From positions 186,001 to 250,000 of the forward strand of contig NZ_OBEA01000005.1 in the NCBI RefSeq assembly GCF_900215355.1: a stretch of DNA of 64,000 bases, in the 5' to 3' direction. A program made the translations under genes and the position numbers. Below are positions 8,110 to 16,617 of the stretch, in pieces. Position 1 is the stretch's first letter. Each line of letters begins with the position of its first letter. The stretch comes from Pseudooceanicola antarcticus (GTDB lineage Bacteria; Pseudomonadota; Alphaproteobacteria; Rhodobacterales; Rhodobacteraceae). The notes under the pieces were generated by a model that had not been told where the DNA came from, made no database searches, and saw only the letters and a program-made list of their open reading frames with translations.

Positions 8110-8766
8110 ATGAGCGATACCGACAACACCCCCATTGCGCTGGTCACCGGCGCCTCCCGCGGCCTCGGCGCCGCGCTTGCGCTGGAACTGGCGCGTGACC
8201 ACCACGTGGTGGCCGTGGCCCGCACGGTCGGCGCGCTGGAAGAGCTGGACGACCGCATCAAGGCCATCGGCGGCTCCGCCACCCTGGCCCCGATGGATGT
8301 CTGCATGGCTCCGGCCATGGCGCAGCTCTGCCGCTCGATCCACGACCGCTGGGGCGGCGTGGCGGTCTGGGCCCATACGGCGGTCCATGCGGCCCCGCTG
8401 ACCCCCGCCTCCCACCTCGATGCCAAGGATTGGTCCAAGTCCGTCGAGACCAATGTGACCGCCATGGGCCACCTGGTGCCCTATATCGCACCGCTGCTCG
8501 GCACCTCCGGCAAGGCGCTCTTCTTCGAGGATGCCCCCGCTCCGGGGGCCAAGTTCTTCGGCGCCTATGGCGCGACGAAATCCGCGCAGATCGCCCTTGC
8601 CCGCTCCTGGGCGGCCGAGACCGAAAAGACCGGACCGGATGTCCGGGTGCTCTCTCCCAGCCCCATGCCCACGGCCACCCGCGCGCGCTTCCACCCCGGC
8701 GAGGACCGCACGAAGCTCGCCGATCCCGCGACCGAAGCCAAACGCCTGCTCGCCGGCCTCGACTGA
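8110..8766 (+). CDS. Short-chain dehydrogenase/reductase (SDR) family protein, atypical active site
   Basis: A 218-aa Rossmann-fold protein. The NAD(P)-binding TGASRGLG lies near the N-terminus, the structural N is in ETNVTAMGHL, and YGATK gives the Tyr and Lys of the YxxxK motif. Arrangement and length resemble YciK-type SDRs. The catalytic serine expected about 12 residues before the Tyr is not evident: the local sequence is ALFFEDAPAPGAKFFGAYGATK (read in part), with no Ser. Start ATG 8110 is preferred over TTG 8074. Substrate unknown; the gene is followed by a repeat-rich gap. Confidence 0.75.
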   Translation: MSDTDNTPIALVTGASRGLGAALALELARDHHVVAVARTVGALEELDDRIKAIGGSATLAPMDVCMAPAMAQLCRSIHDRWGGVAVWAHTAVHAAPLTPASHLDAKDWSKSVETNVTAMGHLVPYIAPLLGTSGKALFFEDAPAPGAKFFGAYGATKSAQIALARSWAAETEKTGPDVRVLSPSPMPTATRARFHPGEDRTKLADPATEAKRLLAGLD

Positions 8767-8788
8767 CGGCCCATCGAGCTGCGCTCGA

Positions 8789-8955
8789 TGCCTCCGGCGG
8801 GAGTATTTCCGGCAGGTGATGAGCCGGGACAATGCCAGGAAAGGCTCCCTCCGTCTCAACCGGGAGCGTGGAACGCCCCTGAAGCAGAAGTCGGCCGCCC
8901 ATCCGGGCAAGGCCCCCCTGGCATCATCACCAGGCTGAAAATACTCCGGGGGGAG
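8789..8955 (-). repeat. Composite inverted-repeat element, copy A
   Basis: The left arm, CCTCCGGCGGGAGTATTT then CCGGCAGGTGATGA (about 8790-8822), faces a right arm, CATCACCAGG then CTGAAAATACTCCGGGG (about 8922-8952). Reverse-complemented, the right arm reads CCCCGGAGTATTTTCAG then CCTGGTGATG, exactly as at 19799-19824. The core between the arms also aligns with the copy at 19757-19960 in opposite orientation (GAGCGTG, ACGC, GCAGAAGT, GGCCGC in the same order). The unit is about 165 bases, non-coding and highly foldable. Confidence 0.75.
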
Positions 8956-8964
8956 GAGCGCAGC

Positions 8965-9105
8965 GACGGGGGGCAGAGCCCCCCTCATGCCTCTACATGT
9001 CGCCTTCCGGCGACGGGGGGCAGAGCCCCCCTCTTGCCTCTACGTGTCGCCCTCCGGCGACGGGGGGCAGAGCCCCCCTCATGCCTCTACGTGTCGCCCT
9101 CCTGC
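8965..9105. repeat. Three tandem 47-base units, each with a GGGGGGCAGAGCCCCCC hairpin
   Basis: Units start at 8965, 9012 and 9059 and begin GACGGGGGGCAGAGCCCCCC. They continue with TCATGCCTCTACATGTCGCC and end in a TTCCGGC-like string. The three copies differ at only a few positions. Each contains a perfect 7-bp stem with a 3-base loop. The same hairpin (GGGGGCTCTGCCCCC) borders the other repeat copy at about 19766, so the tandem array is probably a local expansion of the element's end. Confidence 0.9.
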
Positions 9106-9206
9106 GACGGAAGTGGAACACCCCACCAACTCCGGGCCAAGCGCTTGCTCCCCCTCTTCCCCTCCCCTATGCAGGGCACGAACAGCCCCCGTGGAGAGAC
9201 AGGCAC

Positions 9207-9989
9207 ATGCGCATTCTGATCACCAATGACGACGGCATCAATGCACCGGGGCTCCAGACCCTCACGGCCATCGCCTCCGAGCTTGCCGGCCCCACGGGCG
9301 AGGTCTGGACCGTCGCCCCTGCCTTCGAGCAATCGGGCGTCGCCCATTGCATCTCCTACGCCCACCCGACGATGATCGCCAAGCTGGGCGAGCGGCGCTA
9401 CGCGGCAGAGGGTTCTCCGGCCGATTGCGTGCTGGCGGGGGTGCATGACGTGCTGGCGGGCAAGCCCATCGACCTGGTGCTGTCGGGCGTGAACCGGGGC
9501 AACAACTCGGGCGAGAACGCCATGTATTCCGGCACCCTGGGCGGTGCCATGGAGGCCGCCCTGCAGGGGCTGACCGCCATCGCCCTGTCGCAGTACTACG
9601 GCCCCGGCAATGTCGATCTGGAAGATCCCTTCGAGGCCGCTGCCGCCCATGGCGCTGACGTGGTGCGCCGCCTGCTGGCGCTGCACAAGCCCGCGACCGC
9701 CGGCTACAACACCTTCTACAACGTCAACTTCCCCGCCACCCCGGCGGCAGGGGTCAAGGGCCTCAGGGTCGTGCCCCAGGGGCTGCGCCCGGATACCTCC
9801 TTCTCGGTGACGCCGCAGACCTCGCCCTCGGGGCGGCGCTTCCTCTGGGCCCAGGGTGGCAACCAGCATGGACAGGTGCCCGAAGGCACCGATATCGCCG
9901 CGAACCAGGCTGGCTTCATCTCGGTGACGCCTATGCGGGCGGATCTGACCGCCCATGACCTTCTGGACACGCTGAAGGGCCTGGAATAG
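9207..9989 (+). CDS. surE: 5'/3'-nucleotidase SurE
   Basis: Metal-dependent nucleoside monophosphatase and exopolyphosphatase of stationary phase. The 260-aa protein begins [15 protein letters not shown], with the NDDG metal-binding motif. It has the family core [26 protein letters not shown] (read in part) and SYAHPT in the substrate region. ATG 9207 is chosen because NDDG must sit within the first ten residues; the frame is open further upstream only through the repeat. GGAGAG lies nine bases before it. It heads the surE-pcm-nlpD block. Confidence 0.96.
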   Translation: MRILITNDDGINAPGLQTLTAIASELAGPTGEVWTVAPAFEQSGVAHCISYAHPTMIAKLGERRYAAEGSPADCVLAGVHDVLAGKPIDLVLSGVNRGNNSGENAMYSGTLGGAMEAALQGLTAIALSQYYGPGNVDLEDPFEAAAAHGADVVRRLLALHKPATAGYNTFYNVNFPATPAAGVKGLRVVPQGLRPDTSFSVTPQTSPSGRRFLWAQGGNQHGQVPEGTDIAANQAGFISVTPMRADLTAHDLLDTLKGLE

Positions 9990-10075
9990 GCCTCGGGGCC
10001 TCACGGCCCTTTCCATGCGGCGCGGATTGGGCAATCGTGCCGCAAATGCCCGAAAGGGCGCTCAGGATCTGCCCG

Positions 10076-10732
10076 ATGAACCAGGACGACATCGACATCG
10101 CGGAACGCAAGATGCAATTTCTCTTCGCGCTGCGCTCGCGCGGGGTGACCGACAAGCGCGTCCTCGAGGCCATGGAGAAGATCGACCGCGGAGCTTTCAT
10201 CCGCGGCCTCTTCGCCGAGCGCGCCTACGAGGACATGCCTCTGCCGATCTCCTGCGGGCAGACAATCTCGCAACCCTCCGTCGTGGGTCTGATGACCCAG
10301 GCGCTGGAAATCCAGCCGCGTGACAAGGTGCTGGAGGTGGGCACCGGCTCGGGCTACCAGGCCGCCGTGCTCAGCCAGCTGGCGCGCCGGGTCTATACTG
10401 TCGACCGCCACCCCCGTCTGGTGCGCGAGGCCAAGGCGGTGCTCGACGCCATGGGGCTGGTCAACGTGACCACCTTCGCCGCCGATGGCTCCTTCGGGCT
10501 GCCCGACCAGGCGCCCTTTGATCGCATTCTCGTGACCGCGGCAGCGGAAGACCCGCCGGGGCCGCTCTTGGCTCAGCTCAAGCCCGGGGGTATCATGGTT
10601 CTGCCCGTGGGCCAGTCGGACAATGTCCAGAGCCTGATCCGGGTCCGCAAGACCGAGGACGGGCTGGAGTACGACGAATTGCGCCCGGTGCGTTTCGTGC
10701 CGCTGGTCGAGGGGATGGGCAAGGACGGCTGA
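10076..10732 (+). CDS. pcm: Protein-L-isoaspartate O-methyltransferase
   Basis: Repairs age-damaged proteins by SAM-dependent methylation of L-isoaspartyl residues. The 218-aa product has [20 protein letters not shown], the family-specific substrate region, then SAM motif [16 protein letters not shown], post-I YTVDRH, and [15 protein letters not shown] 10076 is chosen over GTG 10037 and ATG 10046 because AGGAT sits eight bases upstream and the length then matches the family. It follows surE by 86 bases. Confidence 0.95.
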   Translation: MNQDDIDIAERKMQFLFALRSRGVTDKRVLEAMEKIDRGAFIRGLFAERAYEDMPLPISCGQTISQPSVVGLMTQALEIQPRDKVLEVGTGSGYQAAVLSQLARRVYTVDRHPRLVREAKAVLDAMGLVNVTTFAADGSFGLPDQAPFDRILVTAAAEDPPGPLLAQLKPGGIMVLPVGQSDNVQSLIRVRKTEDGLEYDELRPVRFVPLVEGMGKDG

Positions 10733-10817
10733 TCTCCGCCTATCGTGGCCAGCGTGCTGGTATAAGAAGGGAAAGCCCGGCATCAGACCGGGAACATGCC
10801 CCATCAGAGGGCAGCGG

Positions 10818-12044
10818 ATGAGGATCGAACAGATGACCGGACAAGAGCTTCGCCCGGCCCGCCTGCTGGCGGCCACCTGCATCCTGGCGCTGGTTGCGGG
10901 ATGTACCTTTGACAGCGACCTGCGTGGCGGGCTCGACGGGTTCTCGACCGCGGACGCCGCGCGCAACGCCGCGGCCCCCCGGCCCGCCCCCGACAATCGC
11001 GGCATCATCTCCTACCCCAATTACCAGGTCGCCGTGGCGCGCCGTGATGATCGGGTGGCCGATGTGGCCTACCGCATCGGCAGCGATCCGGCCTCGCTGG
11101 CCCGCTACAACGGCCTCGAGATCGACTCGCGCCTGCGCGAGGGAGAGATCCTCGCCCTGCCCTCGCGGGTGGCAGAGCCCTCGCCCGCCACCGGCGCCGC
11201 CGGCACCGGGCCGATCCTGTCGCCGGGCGGCGTCGATATCGCCTCCATGGCCGGCTCCGCAATCGACCGCGCGGCGGGCAACGAGGTCGCCGTGGCCACC
11301 CTGCCCCCCAGCACCCCCGGTGAACCCGCCCGCCAGGTCGGCAACGAGCCGATCCGCCACCAGGTGCGGCGCGGGGAAACCGCCTATACCATCGCCCGGA
11401 CCTATGGTGTCTCGGTGCGCGCCCTGGCCGACTGGAACGGGCTCGACAGCCAGTTCACCATCCGCGAGGGCCAGTTCCTGCTGATCCCCCTGGTGGCCGA
11501 GGACGGCTCTTCCCGCAGCGCCCCCGCCACCACCACCGAGGCACCGGGCAGCGGTTCGGCCACGCCGGTGCCGCCCTCTGCCTCGCAGCCCCTGCCCCAG
11601 GAACAGCCCCTGTCCCAGGCCGAGGCCAAGGCGAAGGCCGAGGAAGACAAGCAGGACCTCGCCCCCGATCTCTCGGGCGAGCAGGTCCAGGCCTCGACCC
11701 TCTTCGACTATCCGCTGCGCGGCCGCATCATCCGCGAGTTCGAGCGCGGCAAGAGCGATGGCATCAACCTGGCCGCCGATCCGGGCACGCCGGTGAAAGC
11801 CGCCGCCGCGGGGTCGGTCGCGGTGATCCTGGAAGATACCGATGGCGGCCTCGTCGTCGGCATCAAGCACGAGGACAACCTGCTGACGCTCTATTCCAAC
11901 ATCACCGGCGTGACGGTGGCCAAGGGCGATACGGTCTCTCGCGGTCAGCAGATCGGCGCGCTGCCCGCTGGCAACCAGGCCTACCTGATCTTCCAGGTGC
12001 GCCGCGGCATGACCCCGCTCGATCCGATGGACTTCCTGCCCTGA
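10818..12044 (+). CDS. nlpD: NlpD-like lipoprotein: two LysM domains plus degenerate M23 peptidase domain
   Basis: Outer-membrane or periplasmic lipoprotein that probably activates cell-wall amidases at division. The signal ends in lipobox LVAGC. A first LysM-like segment (about residues 65-115) is followed by a clear second one (IRHQVRRGETAYTIARTYGVSVRALADWN). A low-complexity A/P/K/E linker precedes the C-terminal LytM domain. That domain lacks the zinc histidines: the GxD site reads KSDGINLAADPGTPV and the usual HxH is YLIFQVRRG. It therefore looks catalytically dead, as in E. coli NlpD. Order surE-pcm-nlpD supports the name. Starts 10818 or 10833. Confidence 0.9.
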   Translation: MRIEQMTGQELRPARLLAATCILALVAGCTFDSDLRGGLDGFSTADAARNAAAPRPAPDNRGIISYPNYQVAVARRDDRVADVAYRIGSDPASLARYNGLEIDSRLREGEILALPSRVAEPSPATGAAGTGPILSPGGVDIASMAGSAIDRAAGNEVAVATLPPSTPGEPARQVGNEPIRHQVRRGETAYTIARTYGVSVRALADWNGLDSQFTIREGQFLLIPLVAEDGSSRSAPATTTEAPGSGSATPVPPSASQPLPQEQPLSQAEAKAKAEEDKQDLAPDLSGEQVQASTLFDYPLRGRIIREFERGKSDGINLAADPGTPVKAAAAGSVAVILEDTDGGLVVGIKHEDNLLTLYSNITGVTVAKGDTVSRGQQIGALPAGNQAYLIFQVRRGMTPLDPMDFLP

Positions 12045-12071
12045 GCAGAAGCGCAGAGCGCAGAAACAGCG

Positions 12072-12101
12072 ATGGCGCACCGGTCAACCGGCGCGCCATT
12101 T
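12072..12101. terminator. Hairpin between convergent nlpD and caspase-like gene
   Basis: ATGGCGC-A-CCGG (12072-12083), loop TCAA, CCGG-C-GCGCCAT (12088-12099): a 12-bp stem with one A/C mismatch. Only three Ts follow, so it is a weak intrinsic terminator, possibly acting in both directions. Confidence 0.5.
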
Positions 12102-12147
12102 GCATATCCGGGGCAAGGAAAAGGGGTGGGCGCGCCCCGAGTGCCGC

Positions 12148-13653
12148 CTAGCAGCGGATCCAGCGCGCCACCTTCCACGAGACCCAGCCCGTGCCATAGG
12201 GCGTGCGCACCTGCAGCCAGTCGCCCGAGCGCGGGCCCAGAAGCTCGAGCCTGGTGCCCTTGGGCATATTGGCGATGGTCGTGCCCTTGACCGCCGAGGT
12301 CCGCAGCGAAAGCCAGGCATCGGGCGGGCGCACGTCATCGACATGGCAGACCGGGTACTCGGGCGCCTTCGGGGCCTGCGCCTCGGCTCTCAGGGCCGCG
12401 ACATACTGCCGGGCCAGCGGCGCCAGGGGGCTCTTCGGATGGGCCTCCAGGAAGCCTTCATAGCCCGCGATCGAATTGGCCGATTGCGCCGCTTGCCAGT
12501 CCGAGAGCTCGGCCTTGGCCTGCTGCTCGGCGGCCATCGCCTGCAGGGCGGCGCGCGCCTCGGCGGCATGCAGCCCCTCGGGGTAGGCCTGCAGGTATTG
12601 CTCGAAGTGGAAGGCGGTGTTGCGGCGGCGCACGTCCTGCCAGAAGGCCTCTTCCAGCGCCCCGGCACCGGCAGAGGGCATCGCCACGACCGGCTGCGCC
12701 ACCCCGTTGCCCGACGCACAAACGGCCCGGCCGTCGCGGATCACCGAGGCCAGGCAGAACTCGTGCCGGTCCGAACGGGAATAGTCGAGCTCCAGCTCCA
12801 TCGAGGGGTCCTGGCGGCGACGGTTGCCCGTGCCCTCCAGCGCCATGGCCGCCACCCTGCCGTTCAGCCGGGGGTGCAGGTCGCGCAGGCGGATGGCGGG
12901 GTTCGCCGAAAGCTCGCTGACCAGCACGCGGGTATAGAGCGACAGGTTCACGTCCGAGCCATCGCCTTCCAGCCGGGCGATGCTCTCTTGTCCGCGTCGG
13001 GCAGAGTAGAAGATCGCCGTGCCCTCGACCCGCGCCGGGGTGAAGGAGGAAAGCGCGCCGATGCTCTTGCGGGCATTGGGGTCGACCGCGAAGGGCGCAT
13101 TGCGGCAGGCATCGTAGAAGACCACCACCCCCGCCGGGTCGGCGCTCTTCAGCAGGTCCAGCACGGCGCTTTCCAGCGGCACCGCCTTGCGCTGGAAGTA
13201 GCGCGCGCGGAAGGTGGGATCGGCGCTGTCGACCTGGGGGTCCATGTCCACCGGGACAATGTAGTTCTGGCTGTCGCCCTCGAAGGTCAGCCCGTGGCCC
13301 GAGTAGTAGACCACCACCGTGGCCTCGGGCGCGAGCCCGTTGGCAAAGAAGAAGACCTCATCCTCGAGCTCGGACCGACCGAGGTTCTCGAGCACCCTGA
13401 TGTTGGCGGCGGGATACCCCATGCCGCGAAACAGCGCCTCGACCGCGCGGGCGTCGTTCTGCACCACCGGCAGGTCCGGGATGCCGTCGCTCCGGTAATC
13501 GGAATTGGCGATGATCAGCGCGTAGGAGCCCGACTGCGCCTCGGGCGCGACCTCGCCCACCACCGCCACTTCCGAGAAATTCTTGAACAGGACTTCCGCG
13601 CTGGCCGCGAAGGGGCAGAGCAGCAACAGCAGGCAAAGCAAGAGGCGTGGCAT
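12148..13653 (-). CDS. Secreted caspase-like (C14) protein with C-terminal SH3-type domain
   Basis: A 501-aa protein with a cleavable signal peptide (MPRLLLCLLLLLCPFAASA). Residues about 43-260 form a caspase/orthocaspase p20 fold: YALIIANSDY, NDARAVEALFRGMGY, the catalytic H120 in YYSGHG and C183 in FYDACRNAPF. The middle has two 'YLxAYPxGxxAxxAR'-type helical repeats (FEQYLQAYPEGLHAAEARAAL; GFLEAHPKSPLAPLAR, read in part). The last 65 residues look like a bacterial SH3 domain ending GWVSWKVARWI. Both catalytic residues are present, so it is likely an active periplasmic or exported cysteine peptidase. ATG 13653 follows CGGAGA. Substrate unknown. Confidence 0.88.
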   Translation of the reverse strand: MPRLLLCLLLLLCPFAASAEVLFKNFSEVAVVGEVAPEAQSGSYALIIANSDYRSDGIPDLPVVQNDARAVEALFRGMGYPAANIRVLENLGRSELEDEVFFFANGLAPEATVVVYYSGHGLTFEGDSQNYIVPVDMDPQVDSADPTFRARYFQRKAVPLESAVLDLLKSADPAGVVVFYDACRNAPFAVDPNARKSIGALSSFTPARVEGTAIFYSARRGQESIARLEGDGSDVNLSLYTRVLVSELSANPAIRLRDLHPRLNGRVAAMALEGTGNRRRQDPSMELELDYSRSDRHEFCLASVIRDGRAVCASGNGVAQPVVAMPSAGAGALEEAFWQDVRRRNTAFHFEQYLQAYPEGLHAAEARAALQAMAAEQQAKAELSDWQAAQSANSIAGYEGFLEAHPKSPLAPLARQYVAALRAEAQAPKAPEYPVCHVDDVRPPDAWLSLRTSAVKGTTIANMPKGTRLELLGPRSGDWLQVRTPYGTGWVSWKVARWIRC

Positions 13654-13757
13654 GGGGCGATCTCCGGGGCAGCCGGGACGCCGACTCGTCGCCCCCGAAG
13701 AGGCTGCCCTCGCGGCAGGTGCCCGGTCAACAGCCCAGTGGCCGCCTTGCCCCGGCC

Positions 13758-14597
13758 TTAACCGGCGGCGACACCGTGGCGGCCGGCCAGGTCGACGAAG
13801 AACTGCCAGGCCACGCGGCCCGAGCGCGACCCGCGCGTCGCCTGCCACTCGATGGCCTCGGCGCGCAGCACCTCCGGCTCGATGCTCAGCCCGTGGGCGG
13901 CGCAATAGCCGTCGATCATCGCCAGGTATTCGTCCTGGGTACAGGGGTGGAAGCCCAGCCAGAGGCCGAAGCGATCCGAGAGAGAGACCTTCTCCTCCAC
14001 CGCCTCGCCCGGATTGATCGCCGAGGACCGCTCGTTCTCGATCATGTCGCGGGGCATCAGGTGGCGGCGGTTGGAGGTGGCGTAGAACAGCACGTTCTCG
14101 GGACGGCCGGCGATACCGCCGTCCAGCACGGCCTTCAGGCTCTTGTAGTGCTGGTCGTCATGGCTGAACGACAGGTCGTCGCAGAACAGCAGGAAGCGGT
14201 GGTCACTGCCCGCCAGCAGGTGCAGCAGACGCGCCACCGAGGGCAGGTCCTCGCGCTGGAGCTCGACGATCTTCAGCGAGAGGCCGCGACGCAGCACCTC
14301 GGCATGGACCGATTTCACCAGAGAGGACTTGCCCATCCCCCGCGCGCCCCAGAGCAGCGCATTGTTGGCGCCGTGGCCCTGGGCGAATTGCAGGGTATTG
14401 GCCAGCAGCGTATCGCGCGAACGGTCGACGCCGACCAGCAGGCCGATGTCGACACGGGCGACATTGGTCACCGGCTCCAGCCGCTCGGGCGCGGTATGCC
14501 AGACGAAAGCATCGGCACTGTCGAAATCGGGCGCGTCCAGGGGGGCCGGCGCCATGCGCTCCAGCGCCGCCGCGATGCGGGTCATCTCGTCGCTCAT
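13758..14597 (-). CDS. DUF815-family AAA+ ATPase
   Basis: A 279-aa ATP-binding protein: Walker A LLWGARGMGKSSLVK and Walker B RFLLFCDDLSF, followed by LDGGIAGRPENVLFYATSNRRHL (read in part), the DUF815 signature, and a sensor-like arrangement with SLSDRFGLWLGF. Function is unknown for the family. It lies 3 bases after tatC and is probably in the same transcript; the pairing tatABC-DUF815 is, from memory, common in Rhodobacterales. No transmembrane segment. Confidence 0.9.
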   Translation of the reverse strand: MSDEMTRIAAALERMAPAPLDAPDFDSADAFVWHTAPERLEPVTNVARVDIGLLVGVDRSRDTLLANTLQFAQGHGANNALLWGARGMGKSSLVKSVHAEVLRRGLSLKIVELQREDLPSVARLLHLLAGSDHRFLLFCDDLSFSHDDQHYKSLKAVLDGGIAGRPENVLFYATSNRRHLMPRDMIENERSSAINPGEAVEEKVSLSDRFGLWLGFHPCTQDEYLAMIDGYCAAHGLSIEPEVLRAEAIEWQATRGSRSGRVAWQFFVDLAGRHGVAAG

Positions 14598-14600
14598 CGC

Positions 14601-15512
14601 TTACTTGTCCTTGTCGGTCTCGTCGTCGGAGGCCCCGTCGCCGTCGATCTCCTCGTCCCAGAGACCTTCCGCCTTCAGCCGCGCCTCGCGGGTCTTCTCG
14701 ACCCGCAGCACCAGCCAGATGGAGATCTCGTAGAGGCCGTAGACCACGACGAAGAGCACCACCTGGGTGACCACGTCGGGCGGGGTGACCAGGGCGGCCA
14801 GCACCAGGATGCCGACGATGGCATACTTGCGCACGTCCTTCAGACCGGCGGCAGAGACCAGCCCGGCCTTGCCCATGAGCGTCAGCAGCACGGGCAGCTG
14901 GAAGCAGAGACCGAAGGCCACGATCATCTTCAGGGTGATGTCGAGGCTTTCATTGACCTTGCCGTTGAAGACGATGTCGATGCCCGAGCTCTCGACCGCC
15001 TCGCTGACGCTATCGGCGCCCTGGGCGATGGCCGCCACCAGGCTGGGAACATCGGCGAAGCCCAGGAAGAAGGCCATGGCCATGGGAACCACGACGTAAT
15101 GCGCGAAGGCCGCGCCCATCAGGAAGAGCACCGGAGAGGCGATCAGGAAGGGCAGGAAGGCGTTCTTCTCGTTCTTGTAGAGGCCCGGCGCCACGAAGCG
15201 CCACATCTGGTAGCCGATGATCGGGAAGGAAACCACGAGGCCCCCCACCATCGAGATCCGCACCAGGGTGAAGAAGTACTCCTGCGGGGCGGTGTACTGC
15301 ATCACGGGGTTGGGATTGCCGAGCGCCCGCATGGTGTGTTCGATCGGGATCAGCAGGAAGTCGAGAAGCGGCCCGCCGACCGAGAAACAGGCCACCATGG
15401 CCACGGTAAAGGCGATGACGCAGCGAATGAGCCGCGTGCGCAGTTCCGCGAGATGCTCGATGAGCGGGGCCGAGCTGTCCTCCAGCTCATCGGTCTCGAT
15501 CTGGTCAGCCAT
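14601..15512 (-). CDS. tatC: Sec-independent protein translocase TatC
   Basis: Core receptor of the twin-arginine translocase in the inner membrane. The 303-aa protein has six hydrophobic segments and the conserved N-terminal LIEHLAELRTRLIRC. The first periplasmic region has FFTLVRISMVGG, FPIIGYQMWRFVAPGLYKNE follows, and the late SAAGLKDVRKYAIVGILVLAA (read in part) precedes LVTPPDVVTQ. A longer second periplasmic loop (DSVSEAVESSGIDIVFNGK) and an acidic C-tail (DGDGASDDETDKDK) extend it beyond E. coli TatC. It follows tatB by 29 bases. Confidence 0.97.
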   Translation of the reverse strand: MADQIETDELEDSSAPLIEHLAELRTRLIRCVIAFTVAMVACFSVGGPLLDFLLIPIEHTMRALGNPNPVMQYTAPQEYFFTLVRISMVGGLVVSFPIIGYQMWRFVAPGLYKNEKNAFLPFLIASPVLFLMGAAFAHYVVVPMAMAFFLGFADVPSLVAAIAQGADSVSEAVESSGIDIVFNGKVNESLDITLKMIVAFGLCFQLPVLLTLMGKAGLVSAAGLKDVRKYAIVGILVLAALVTPPDVVTQVVLFVVVYGLYEISIWLVLRVEKTREARLKAEGLWDEEIDGDGASDDETDKDK

Positions 15513-15541
15513 TGGCGGATGTCCTCGTCACGTCTTTGCCC

Positions 15542-16141
15542 TCAGCCCTTGGGCACGGGGCGGCGCGGATTGGTGCCCGGTCCGCGCGTTCCCACGCGGG
15601 TGGCGGGCTTGCGGGCGGCGCCGGCGGCGCGCTGTCCGGGGGTCTGGCGCATGGCGGGCTGGGTGACCGGCTGGCCAACGGGCGCCTGCGGTGCGGGCGC
15701 GCCCGCGGTGCTCTGGGCCCGGTTCTGCGGCAGCTCGGGCACCGGCAGCGGGTTGGCCTGGGCTGCGGCCTCGGCGTCCAGGCGCTTCTGCGCCGCACGG
15801 GCGGTCGCTTCCTGGATCTTCTTCGAGGCCTCGGCGCGGTCCTCGGCAAGCTTGCCGGTGGCGCTGTCGGCGTCCCACTTCAGCGGGTTCGCGGCCTCCT
15901 TGACCTTGTCCATGCCGTACTTGCTGGGATTGGACAGGCCTTTCAGGGTCCTGCCCGCTTCCTTCATGCCGGACTGGTCAGCCGCGTCCTCCATGGCGCG
16001 GGAGAACTCGCGCGCCATGCCACGGGCCTTGCCGACGAATTGCCCGAAGGAGCGGAAAAGCCCCGGCAATTCCTTCGGCCCGACCACGATAAGGGCCACG
16101 ATCCCGACCAGCAGGATCTCGGTACCGCCCATTCCGAACAT
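15542..16141 (-). CDS. tatB: Sec-independent protein translocase TatB
   Basis: Twin-arginine translocase subunit that binds substrates with TatC. One N-terminal membrane helix ([20 protein letters not shown]), the Glu near its start and the GP hinge are diagnostic. An amphipathic helix ([20 protein letters not shown]) follows. The 199-aa length, with a long Ala/Pro/Arg-rich tail, is longer than TatA and typical of alphaproteobacterial TatB. The start lies 7 bases after the tatA stop. Confidence 0.95.
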   Translation of the reverse strand: MFGMGGTEILLVGIVALIVVGPKELPGLFRSFGQFVGKARGMAREFSRAMEDAADQSGMKEAGRTLKGLSNPSKYGMDKVKEAANPLKWDADSATGKLAEDRAEASKKIQEATARAAQKRLDAEAAAQANPLPVPELPQNRAQSTAGAPAPQAPVGQPVTQPAMRQTPGQRAAGAARKPATRVGTRGPGTNPRRPVPKG

Positions 16142-16148
16142 GGGAGGA

Positions 16149-16364
16149 TCAGACCTTGTCTTTGGTGTCTTCCGGCGTCACGTCGCGTGCGCTCTCGGAC
16201 TTGTCTTCTTCAAGCTCGGCGGTGCTGTCGCTCACGCCCTTCTTGAAGGCGGTGATACCTTTGCCGACCTCGCCCATCAGCGACGAGATCTTGCCGCGGC
16301 CGAAAAGCACCAGCACGACGACAGCGATGAGCAGAAGGCCCATGGGACCGATGTTGTTCAGCAT
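16149..16364 (-). CDS. tatA: Sec-independent protein translocase TatA
   Basis: Pore-forming or membrane-thinning subunit of the Tat system. The 71-aa product has a single short membrane helix ([16 protein letters not shown]), the [23 protein letters not shown] amphipathic helix (read in part) with the conserved FG hinge and FKKG, and an acidic tail. ATG 16364 is chosen because it puts the membrane helix at the N-terminus and is preceded by GGGGAGAG; the frame stays open upstream without coding character. It is the first gene of tatA-tatB-tatC-DUF815. Confidence 0.96.
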   Translation of the reverse strand: MLNNIGPMGLLLIAVVVLVLFGRGKISSLMGEVGKGITAFKKGVSDSTAELEEDKSESARDVTPEDTKDKV

Positions 16365-16411
16365 TTCCAGCTCTCCCCTGATCCGGAGGTCTCGCCTCCT
16401 TTGTCCTTGCG

Positions 16412-16440
16412 TATCTAATGGCTCGCGCGGCGGGTTGAAA
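16412..16440 (-). promoter_or_regulatory. Possible sigma-70 promoter of the tat operon
   Basis: On the minus strand, TTTCAA (16440-16435), a 17-base spacer and TAGATA (16417-16412) give a moderate -35/-10 pair about 48 bases before the tatA ATG. The rest of the 253-base gap (16365-16617) shows no gene. Confidence 0.35.
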
Positions 16441-16617
16441 GAACCAATGCGCAAGCCCGCCTGATTTTTGCCGCCGCGGCGCACGCGCCACAGGCAGCTG
16501 CCGGGCCCGGTCCGCGGCCCTGCGGAAGCTTCGCGCGCCGCCATCCGGGCTACCACGGGATCGCCGCACGGCGCGCCGAGGCGTGGGGGCCGCCAGCGGC
16601 AGCGCCGGCAAGGGCGT

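Larger units (their letters stand above)
8767..9206. other. 440-base intergenic region between SDR gene and surE
   Basis: No convincing gene is present. The stretch holds one copy of a composite inverted repeat (8789-8953), immediately followed by three tandem 47-base units (8965-9105). The last 100 bases form the leader of surE. The open frames here are produced by the repeat and have no coding character of their own. Confidence 0.7.

Noticed and set aside
8965-9105. Possible CRISPR array
   Set aside because: The three repeats are directly contiguous with no variable spacers, and no cas gene is nearby.
8997-9206. N-terminal extension of SurE through the tandem repeat
   Set aside because: The extension is translated repeat sequence. 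The SurE NDDG motif must lie at the N-terminus, which ATG 9207 provides.
12100-13761. Long plus-strand open frame opposite the caspase-like gene, and the many other long antisense frames
   Set aside because: In GC-rich DNA, frames opposite real genes stay open by codon bias. These lack motifs, plausible starts and ribosome sites, and the opposite strands carry clear protein families.
12148-14597. Caspase-like gene plus DUF815 ATPase as a two-gene defence system
   Set aside because: The caspase has a signal peptide and SH3 domain, the ATPase belongs to the tat cluster, there is a 104-base gap, and no nuclease, sensor or mobile-island context is present.
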